Positions 1 to 5,023 of a stretch of 5,993 nucleotides of DNA are shown piece after piece. A program made the translations under genes and the position numbers. The stretch lies in NCBI GenBank assembly GCA_046759145.1, contig JBHIBR010000125.1, positions 1-5,993 of the forward strand. Direction: 5' to 3'. How positions within the stretch are numbered: the first letter of the stretch is position 1; each line of letters begins with the position of its first letter. The DNA comes from JBHIBR01 sp046759145 [NCBI: Nitrospinota bacterium] (GTDB lineage Bacteria > UBA8248). The notes under the pieces were generated by a model. The model ran no database searches. It saw only the letters and a list, made by a program, of their open reading frames with translations, and had not been told where the DNA came from.

Positions 1-1037
1 GCCGTCTGATCTTCGTGGACGACGCCGATGTCCCCCCACACCTCCGGGCCCGGCGGCCACTTCTCGGCGATCTCCTTGGACGTCACGCCGGGTTTGATGA
101 TGTTGATGGCATCGTAGAGCCAGTCGTAGGCCCGCTTGTAGGCCTCCTTCGTGGCCTTGGAGGGCTCTCCCACGCTGAAGGTGCGGTAGTAACAAGTCTT
201 GTAACCGTTCCAGGAGGTGTTATAGACGTCCATGTAGATGACGTCGCCGGGGTTGAGGCGGCGGCCCGTCCAGTGGCGCAGGTTAGGCCAGGTATAGGGC
301 CCCGAGGTGCAGAACACGCCCGAGTACACCTCACCGCCGTTGGCGTAGCAGGCCTTGAAGACCTCCCCGAGGACCTCGTGCTCGCTCACGCCCGGTCGCG
401 CAGTCGTGCGAAGGGCCTCGAACATGGCGTCCCCCACCGAGCAGGTGTTGCGCAGGCACTGGACTTCCTCCGGCAGCTTGTGCTTGCGCGCGTCGAGCAA
501 GGCGAGGTAGCCCTCACCGCTCGTCTTCACCCCCTTCGCCTCGAAAGCCGCCGCGATGGAGGGGTCGGCGAAGTCGAGCGCGAGCACTTCTTTCTCCACC
601 CCCGCGCGTTTGAGCTCGAGGAGGATCTGGTCCACGAAGCGCTTGACCGCCGCCTCATGGGCACCCGCGCCCATACAGCGGGCGATCCACCCCATCCCGG
701 TGATGGCCCATTTCACGTTCCCCCGCGGCAGCCAGGGGGCGAAGCGCTCGGTGTGGTAGCCGATGTCGCCCTGCTCGTAGACCATCGGCTGGTCGTCACC
801 CTTGACGAGGAGCGAGTAGCGCAGACCCGAGCTGGGTGTCGTCCACGGGGGCGTGTAGGTGCTCGTCATATACCGCGTGTTCCACTCGTTGAGGGAGAGA
901 AACGCCCCGAAGTTTCGCTTCTCGAAGAGTTCCGCCTTCGCCCGTTTGAGGCGGCCGACGCGGAGGTTGTCCATGTTGATGCCCTGTATCCAGTCGGTGG
1001 ACTGAAACGGGTAGGACATGCCGTGGGCTTCTGTCAT
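1..1037 (-). CDS. M24-fold creatinase / Xaa-Pro peptidase-like hydrolase (3' end outside window)
   Basis: Reading the minus strand from ATG at 1037 gives 345 uninterrupted codons that leave the window at its left edge, so the C-terminus is missing. Residues 1 to about 185 look like the creatinase-type N-terminal domain. From about 190 the pita-bread catalytic domain begins, with the family block GDVIYMD (264-270) followed by NGYKTCYYRTFSVG (277-290). In metal-dependent M24 peptidases this second block reads roughly GYxxDxxRTFxxG; here Cys282 sits at the Asp position. Creatinase and, as I recall, ectoine-hydrolase (DoeA) relatives also lack that Asp, which favours a C-N hydrolase acting on a small molecule over a true aminopeptidase. 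The His and Glu ligands would lie beyond the window. No signal peptide is evident, so it is probably cytoplasmic. The start is chosen because AGGAGGAG lies 5 nt upstream. It is transcribed divergently from lipA. The substrate cannot be named. Confidence 0.88.
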   Translation of the reverse strand, partial: MTEAHGMSYPFQSTDWIQGINMDNLRVGRLKRAKAELFEKRNFGAFLSLNEWNTRYMTSTYTPPWTTPSSGLRYSLLVKGDDQPMVYEQGDIGYHTERFAPWLPRGNVKWAITGMGWIARCMGAGAHEAAVKRFVDQILLELKRAGVEKEVLALDFADPSIAAAFEAKGVKTSGEGYLALLDARKHKLPEEVQCLRNTCSVGDAMFEALRTTARPGVSEHEVLGEVFKACYANGGEVYSGVFCTSGPYTWPNLRHWTGRRLNPGDVIYMDVYNTSWNGYKTCYYRTFSVGEPSKATKEAYKRAYDWLYDAINIIKPGVTSKEIAEKWPPGPEVWGDIGVVHEDQT

Positions 1038-1042
1038 AGGGA

Positions 1043-1050
1043 CTCCTCCT
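1043..1050 (-). promoter_or_regulatory. Shine-Dalgarno site of the M24 gene
   Basis: On the minus strand AGGAGGAG ends 5 nt before the ATG at 1037. It is a near-perfect match to the anti-SD sequence and fixes the start. An upstream ATG at 1057 is out of frame: it opens a 7-codon frame whose TGA overlaps the M24 ATG. Confidence 0.8.
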
Positions 1051-1080
1051 CTCCCATGGGTCCGCGCGAGGCCGAGACGC

Positions 1081-1101
1081 GGCGCGCCCCCCCTGCGCGC
1101 C
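1081..1101. repeat. Perfect 7-bp inverted repeat (hairpin)
   Basis: GGCGCGC (1081-1087) and GCGCGCC (1095-1101) are perfectly complementary around a 7-nt loop of six C and one T. The hairpin lies in the presumed 5' leader of the M24 transcript, about 30 nt before the SD. There is no T-run on either side in either direction, so it is not an intrinsic terminator. It could affect leader structure or be a by-product of GC-rich sequence. Confidence 0.45.
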
Positions 1102-1285
1102 AGAAAATGAGGCTGGCCCCCCCTATGTCTGAAAGCAGGAGACCGAGTTGATCACCGACTGCCCGCCCCTGAGCTCCCATGGGGCGTCCGCCTGCGAATC
1201 CAAGGGACCGCCTGCCCTGGATAGCACTCAACTTCCCGGGCTCGGACCGGCGGTAGGCCCTCCTCCGCAGAAAAAATTCCAAGTA

Positions 1286-1318
1286 TTTATATAAAATATA
1301 TTTCCGGATTTCCGTCAA
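1286..1318 (-). promoter_or_regulatory. Candidate promoter for the M24 gene
   Basis: On the minus strand TTGACG (1318-1313) is five of six matches to a sigma70 -35 box. It is followed by an AT-rich stretch with several weak -10 choices: TTTATA at 17-nt spacing (1295-1290), or the better TATAAA at 21-nt spacing (1291-1286). No single combination is ideal. The resulting leader of about 240 nt would be long, so a closer promoter may exist. The abrupt AT-richness in a GC-rich genome is the main support. Confidence 0.3.
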
Positions 1319-1485
1319 GGGAAAAGCTGCCTACGGAAGTCCATCGATCTCTAAGAGCCTCTTGATATCCTGCTCTGTCCAAAACCGCTAGCCCTCTTTG
1401 CGTTCTGTGCCCCATCGGTTCAATGGAACGGGCTTCTGCAGGGTTTTGAAAGAGCTTTTGGAAGCGAGGAGGTTGGCAGCCGCGC

Positions 1486-1513
1486 GGGGAGGCGCTCCTT
1501 GACAGGGGAGGCG
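1486..1513 (+). repeat. Two direct repeats of GGGGAGGCG around the lipA -35 box
   Basis: Exact 9-bp copies lie at 1486-1494 and 1505-1513, 19 bp apart start to start. The second begins directly after the TTGACA box. A third GAGGCG core lies at 1539-1544, just before lipA. The placement could suit a repressor or activator site, but GC-rich purine repeats also arise by chance. Confidence 0.35.
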
Positions 1514-1528
1514 TTTGGTCCCTAGTAT
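1499..1528 (+). promoter_or_regulatory. Candidate sigma70 promoter of the lipA operon
   Basis: A perfect -35 hexamer TTGACA (1499-1504) is followed after 18 nt by TAGTAT (1523-1528), a four-of-six match to the -10 consensus. Transcription would begin near 1535, leaving a leader of about 25 nt before the chosen lipA start. This spacing makes an ATG at 1527 or TTG at 1515 unlikely as the lipA start, because both lie upstream of the predicted RNA start. Confidence 0.5.
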
Positions 1529-1559
1529 GCGCAGTTTAGAGGCGTTGGGAGATATGGAG

Positions 1560-2444
1560 ATGCATCTCATCCAGATTCGGCGCCGCCGTTTCCCTCCCTG
1601 GCTCGTGAAGCGCCTGCCGAGCCCGAGCCAGGCCCACCTCACCAAGGGCTTGGTGCGAAGCAAGCGCCTCCATACCGTGTGCGAGGAGGCGCGCTGCCCC
1701 AACATCTACGAGTGCTTCTCGCGCCCCACCGCCACTTTCATGATCCTGGGCGACATCTGCACCCGGCGCTGCGGCTACTGTGCGGTGGGCAAGGGCACCC
1801 CCGGGGAGCTCGACCCCGAGGAGCCCGAGAACGTCGCCCTCGCCTCCCGGGAGATGGGCCTGCGCCACGTGGTGGTCACTTCGGTCAACCGGGACGACCT
1901 GCCCGACGGGGGGGCGGCCCACTTCGCCGAGACCATCGGGGCCATCCGGTACTACCTGCCCGAGGCCACGGTGGAGGTCCTCACCCCTGACTTCCTGGGC
2001 GACTGGGAGGCCGTGCGGACGGTGGTGGAGGCGGGCCCCGACGTGTACAACCATAACACCGAGACGGTCGAGCGCCTCTACAAGAAGGTCCGCCCCAGGG
2101 CGCGCTACGAGCGCTCGCTGGAACTGCTGGGGCGGGTGCGGGAGCTGGATCCCGCCATCACCACCAAGAGCGGCATCATGGTGGGCCTGGGGGAAGGGGA
2201 GGGAGAGGTCCTCGAGCTCATGGGCGACCTGCGGGCGGTGGACTGCCAGGTGATGACCATCGGGCAGTACCTCCCGCCGGGCCCCAAGAGCCTCCCCCTG
2301 CGCACCTACGTGCACCCGGGCACCTACGCCCGCTACCGGGCCGCGGGCGAGGCCATGGGCTTCCGCTACGTGTTCGCGGGCCCCTTCGTCCGCAGCTCCT
2401 TCAACGCCGAAGGGGTCCACCAACTGGCCCACGCCCATGCATGA
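1560..2444 (+). CDS. lipA: Lipoyl synthase (radical SAM)
   Basis: LipA inserts two sulfur atoms into a protein-bound octanoyl chain to make the lipoyl cofactor of pyruvate and 2-oxoglutarate dehydrogenases and glycine cleavage H protein. The 294-residue protein has both cluster motifs: [12 protein letters not shown] (Cys41, 46, 52) for the auxiliary 4Fe-4S cluster that donates sulfur, and CTRRCGYC (Cys67, 71, 74) for the radical-SAM cluster. Near the end, RSSF (278-281) matches the conserved RSSY whose serine ligates the auxiliary cluster; Phe replaces the usual Tyr. The length is normal for the family. The start at 1560 is chosen because GGGAG (1547-1551) lies 8 nt upstream and the predicted RNA start is near 1535; ATG at 1554 and 1527 and TTG at 1515 are in frame but fit less well. 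It is the first gene of the plus-strand run, and its 3' end overlaps alaC by 8 nt. Confidence 0.96.
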   Translation: MHLIQIRRRRFPPWLVKRLPSPSQAHLTKGLVRSKRLHTVCEEARCPNIYECFSRPTATFMILGDICTRRCGYCAVGKGTPGELDPEEPENVALASREMGLRHVVVTSVNRDDLPDGGAAHFAETIGAIRYYLPEATVEVLTPDFLGDWEAVRTVVEAGPDVYNHNTETVERLYKKVRPRARYERSLELLGRVRELDPAITTKSGIMVGLGEGEGEVLELMGDLRAVDCQVMTIGQYLPPGPKSLPLRTYVHPGTYARYRAAGEAMGFRYVFAGPFVRSSFNAEGVHQLAHAHA

Positions 2445-3654
2445 GTTCCAGCGCATCCGCCGGCTGCCCCCCTACGTCTTCGCGGAGGTGGAGGAGCTCA
2501 AGCTCCGCGCCCGCCGCCGGGGGGAGGACATCATCGACTTCGGCATGGGCAACCCCGACCTCCCCACGCCCTCCCACATCGTGGAGAAGCTCCGCGAGGC
2601 GGCCCTCAACCCCCGCAACCACCGCTATTCTGCCTCCCGGGGCATCACCAAGCTCCGGGCCGCCATCGCCGACTGGTACGGGCGCAACTTCGACGTCGAG
2701 GTGGACCCCGAGGAGGAGGCCATCGTCACCATCGGCGTGAAGGAGGGGATCGCCCACCTCACCCTCGCCATCATCAACCCGGGCGACCTGGTGGTGGTGC
2801 CCACGCCCACCTACCCCATCCACACCTACGGGGCGATGCTGGCGGGAGGGACCCTCATCCACGTGCCCCTTGCCCCGGGGGACGATTTCTTTGAAAACCT
2901 CCTGCGGGCCTGCAAGCCGCTCTGGCCCCGGCCCAAGGTGCTCATCCTGAGTTTTCCGCACAACCCCACCACCCACTGCGTGGATGCCGCTTTCTTCCAG
3001 AAGGTGGTGGATTTCGCCCGGGAGAACGACCTCCTGGTCATCCACGACTTCGCCTACGCCGACCTCACCTTCGACGGCTACCGGGCCCCGAGCCTCCTCC
3101 AGGCAGAGGGGGCGAAGGGGGTGGGGGTGGAGTTCTTCTCCCTCTCCAAGAGCTACAGCATGCCCGGCTGGCGGCTGGGCTTCGGGGTGGGAAACCGCGA
3201 GGTGGTGGCGGCGCTGCGCCGGATCAAGAGTTACCTCGACTACGGCGTGTTCCAGCCCATCCAGATCGCGGCCATCATCGCCCTGAACGGCCCCCAGGAG
3301 TGCGTGGCCGAGATCCGGGAGACCTACCGCCGCCGGCGGGACGTGCTCTGCGACGGCCTCAACCGCATCGGCTGGGCGGTGGAGAAGCCCCGGGGCACTA
3401 TGTTCGTGTGGGCCCAGATCCCGGAGGCCTTCAAGCCGCTGGGGTCGCTGGAGTTCTCGAAGCTCGCGCTGCGGGAGGCCAAGGTGGCCGTCTCGCCGGG
3501 CATCGGCTTCGGCGAGCTGGGGGACGGCTACGTCCGCTTCGCCCTCGTGGAGAACGAACACCGAACGCGCCAGGCCGTCCGGGGGCTCCGCACCCTCATC
3601 CAGAGGGGCGCGCCCGCGGCCCTCGCCGAGGCGGCTCACTCCCCTCGCGCCTAG
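2437..3654 (+). CDS. alaC: PLP-dependent class I/II aminotransferase, AlaC-type (glutamate-pyruvate transaminase)
   Basis: This 405-residue fold-type I aminotransferase probably interconverts pyruvate plus glutamate with alanine plus 2-oxoglutarate in the cytoplasm. The N-terminal [11 protein letters not shown] (8-18), the [10 protein letters not shown] segment (36-45) and RYSASRGI (63-70) are typical of the AlaC/YfdZ group. Active-site residues are visible: Asn176 in FPHNPT, Asp204 and Tyr207 in HDFAYADL, the PLP lysine Lys238 in [15 protein letters not shown], Arg246, and the substrate-carboxylate arginine Arg367 in YVRFAL. The related LL-diaminopimelate aminotransferases share much of this pattern, so that activity or a broader 2-oxoacid range cannot be excluded. 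The start codon lies inside the end of lipA and no good Shine-Dalgarno site is within about 20 nt, so translation is probably coupled to lipA termination. The last 15 or so residues are Ala-rich and look unstructured. hom follows after 28 nt. Confidence 0.92.
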   Translation: MHEFQRIRRLPPYVFAEVEELKLRARRRGEDIIDFGMGNPDLPTPSHIVEKLREAALNPRNHRYSASRGITKLRAAIADWYGRNFDVEVDPEEEAIVTIGVKEGIAHLTLAIINPGDLVVVPTPTYPIHTYGAMLAGGTLIHVPLAPGDDFFENLLRACKPLWPRPKVLILSFPHNPTTHCVDAAFFQKVVDFARENDLLVIHDFAYADLTFDGYRAPSLLQAEGAKGVGVEFFSLSKSYSMPGWRLGFGVGNREVVAALRRIKSYLDYGVFQPIQIAAIIALNGPQECVAEIRETYRRRRDVLCDGLNRIGWAVEKPRGTMFVWAQIPEAFKPLGSLEFSKLALREAKVAVSPGIGFGELGDGYVRFALVENEHRTRQAVRGLRTLIQRGAPAALAEAAHSPRA

Positions 3655-3670
3655 CCCGCCGTCCCCCGCC

Positions 3671-3678
3671 AGGAGAGG
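3671..3678 (+). promoter_or_regulatory. Shine-Dalgarno site of hom
   Basis: AGGAGAGG lies in the 28-nt gap after alaC; its AGGAG core ends 7 nt before the ATG at 3683. It supports this start and independent initiation rather than coupling. Confidence 0.75.
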
Positions 3679-3682
3679 CCGG

Positions 3683-5014
3683 ATGAAGTCGGTCAACGTG
3701 GGCATGATAGGCCTCGGCACGGTGGGCCGGGGAGTGGCCGACACCCTGGGGGAGAACGCCGAGACCATCGCCCGCCGGGTGCGCGTCCCCATCCGCCTGC
3801 TGCGCGTGGCGGACCGCAGCGCCGCGAAGAAAGGGCTCCCCGGCTACCCGTCCGGCACCCTGGTCTCTGACCCTCGCGCCGTCCTCGACGACCCCTCCAT
3901 CCACATCGTAGTCGAGCTCATCGGGGGGGAGGAGCCCGCCCGCAGCTACATCCTCCGGGCCCTCGAGGCGGGAAAGCATGTGGTCACGGCCAACAAGGCC
4001 CTCCTGGCCGAGTGCGGGGAGACCATCTTCGAGGCGGCGGCGAGGGCGGGCTGCGCCCTCGGGTTCGAGGCCAGCGTGGGGGGAGGCATCCCCATCGTGC
4101 GGGCCATTCGAGAGGGCCTTGCCGCCAACCGGGTGGAGGCCATCTACGGGATCGTGAACGGCACCTGCAACTACATCCTGAGCCAGATGACGGAGCGGGG
4201 AGCCGCCTTCGAGGAGGTGCTCGCAGAAGCCCAGCGTCGCGGTTACGCCGAGGCGGAGCCCTCCCTGGATGTGGACGGGACCGACTCGGCCCATAAGATC
4301 GCCATCCTCGCCAACCTGGCTTACGGCACCCCGGTGCGGATGGAGGACATCCTGGTGGAGGGGATCCGACACATCACCCCCTCCGACATCCGCTACGCCG
4401 GGGAGCTTGGCTTTCGGGTCAAGCTCCTGGGGCTCGCCCACTGCGCGGAGGGGGAGCTCGACATCCGCGTCCACCCCACCATGATCCCCGAGGCCCACCC
4501 CCTGGCCAAAGTGGAAGGGGTCTACAACGCCATCTATGTGAAGGGCGACCGGGCGGGTGCCAACATCTTCATCGGCCGGGGGGCAGGCGCTGGGCCCACG
4601 GCCAGCGCGGTAGTGAGCGACATCGTCGAGCTCGCGCGGGAGACCTCCGCGGCGGGAAGGGGGGGGCGGGGCCGGGTGCCGCCGGCCGCCTTCCGCCCCG
4701 ACGCCCGCTGGCCGCTGCCCGTCAAGCAGGCCCCCGACATCCTTTCCTGCTATTACCTCCGCTTCATGGCCCTCGACCGGCCCGGCGTGTTGAGCAAGAT
4801 CTCCGGCGTGCTCGGCCGCCACAACATCAGCATCGAGTCGGTGATCCAGAAGGGGAGGAGCCACGAGGGCGACTACGTGCCCCTGGTCCTCATGACCCAC
4901 GAGGCCCTCGAGCACAATATGCGGAAGGCCCTGCTCGAGATCTCCCGTCTGGACGTGGTGGGCCCCGAGTGGGCCATGATCCGCGTGGTGGGAGACACCG
5001 ACTTCGCCGACTGA
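3683..5014 (+). CDS. hom: Homoserine dehydrogenase with C-terminal ACT domain
   Basis: Hom reduces L-aspartate 4-semialdehyde to L-homoserine with NAD(P)H, the branch point for threonine and methionine. The 443-residue protein starts with a Rossmann fold carrying GLGTVG (10-15). It has TANK (102-105), whose Lys105 is the expected catalytic lysine, then NGTCNYIL (159-166) and the family signature GYAEAEPSLDVDGTDSAHK (187-205). In that signature Glu190, Asp201 and Lys205 match by spacing the yeast substrate-binding and catalytic residues Glu208, Asp219 and Lys223. A Gly/Ala/Pro-rich linker (about 320-350) leads to an ACT domain (about 357-435) that begins YYLRFMALDRPGVLSKI. ACT domains of this kind usually mediate feedback inhibition by threonine. 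It is monofunctional, with no fused aspartokinase. The length is normal. The downstream apgM-like gene begins 9 nt after the stop, so the two are almost certainly cotranscribed. Confidence 0.97.
   Translation: MKSVNVGMIGLGTVGRGVADTLGENAETIARRVRVPIRLLRVADRSAAKKGLPGYPSGTLVSDPRAVLDDPSIHIVVELIGGEEPARSYILRALEAGKHVVTANKALLAECGETIFEAAARAGCALGFEASVGGGIPIVRAIREGLAANRVEAIYGIVNGTCNYILSQMTERGAAFEEVLAEAQRRGYAEAEPSLDVDGTDSAHKIAILANLAYGTPVRMEDILVEGIRHITPSDIRYAGELGFRVKLLGLAHCAEGELDIRVHPTMIPEAHPLAKVEGVYNAIYVKGDRAGANIFIGRGAGAGPTASAVVSDIVELARETSAAGRGGRGRVPPAAFRPDARWPLPVKQAPDILSCYYLRFMALDRPGVLSKISGVLGRHNISIESVIQKGRSHEGDYVPLVLMTHEALEHNMRKALLEISRLDVVGPEWAMIRVVGDTDFAD
4654..4676 (+). other. G-quadruplex-type motif with G8 run in the hom linker
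   Basis: Four G-tracts (4654-4656, 4659-4666, 4668-4671, 4674-4676) are separated by loops AA, C and CC, which fits the G3+ N1-7 pattern on the coding strand. It encodes the Gly/Arg-rich linker between the catalytic and ACT domains (residues about 324-332). The reading frame is intact across it. G-rich codons make such motifs likely in this genome, so function is unproven. Confidence 0.5.
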
Positions 5015-5019
5015 GGAGG
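5014..5019 (+). promoter_or_regulatory. Shine-Dalgarno site of the apgM-like gene
   Basis: AGGAGG begins on the last base of the hom stop codon and ends 4 nt before the GTG at 5024, a slightly tight spacing. It decides for the GTG start, and its overlap with the hom stop suggests that terminating ribosomes reinitiate there. Confidence 0.75.
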
Positions 5020-5023
5020 AAGG

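Larger units (their letters stand above)
1038..1559. other. Divergent intergenic region
   Basis: About 520 bases separate the M24 and lipA starts. I see no convincing protein, tRNA, riboswitch or terminator. The region holds the M24 Shine-Dalgarno site, a perfect 7-bp GC inverted repeat (1081-1101), a strongly AT-rich island (about 1271-1305) unlike the rest of the window, a candidate minus-strand promoter (1286-1318), a good plus-strand promoter (1499-1528) and 9-bp direct repeats (1486-1494, 1505-1513). A minus-strand frame of up to 94 codons (1318 to 1034, TTG start; in-frame ATG at 1180) ends with TGA overlapping the M24 ATG, but its composition is not persuasive as a protein and I see no SD near the TTG. 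A second small minus-strand stretch (1334-1387) reads like a protein fragment between two stops. Confidence 0.7.

Noticed and set aside
1081-1101. GC hairpin as an intrinsic terminator
   Set aside because: No T-run follows it on either strand, and it sits between divergent genes where no transcript needs to end.
15-1151. Plus-strand open frame of 378 codons opposite the M24 gene
   Set aside because: The minus-strand product has clear M24 catalytic-domain blocks and an ideal SD; the plus-strand frame has none and is an antisense shadow.
1418-1436. T-loop-like GGTTCAATGGAAC segment suggesting a tRNA
   Set aside because: No matching acceptor, D or anticodon stems can be drawn around it and no CCA end is present.
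1515-1559. Upstream lipA starts (TTG 1515, ATG 1527)
   Set aside because: Both lie before the predicted transcription start and lack a suitably spaced SD; LipA homology begins well after 1560.
1536-2456. Minus-strand open frame of 306 codons opposite lipA
   Set aside because: lipA carries all six cluster cysteines in the sense strand; the antisense product shows no motif.
3108-3130. Second G-quadruplex motif in alaC
   Set aside because: Only three separate tracts of three or more G are present; the fourth is just GG, so it does not meet the usual pattern.
2401-3792. Minus-strand open frame of 463 codons opposite alaC
   Set aside because: Same cause: it mirrors alaC, whose active-site motifs are complete, and its own product has no plausible fold or motif.
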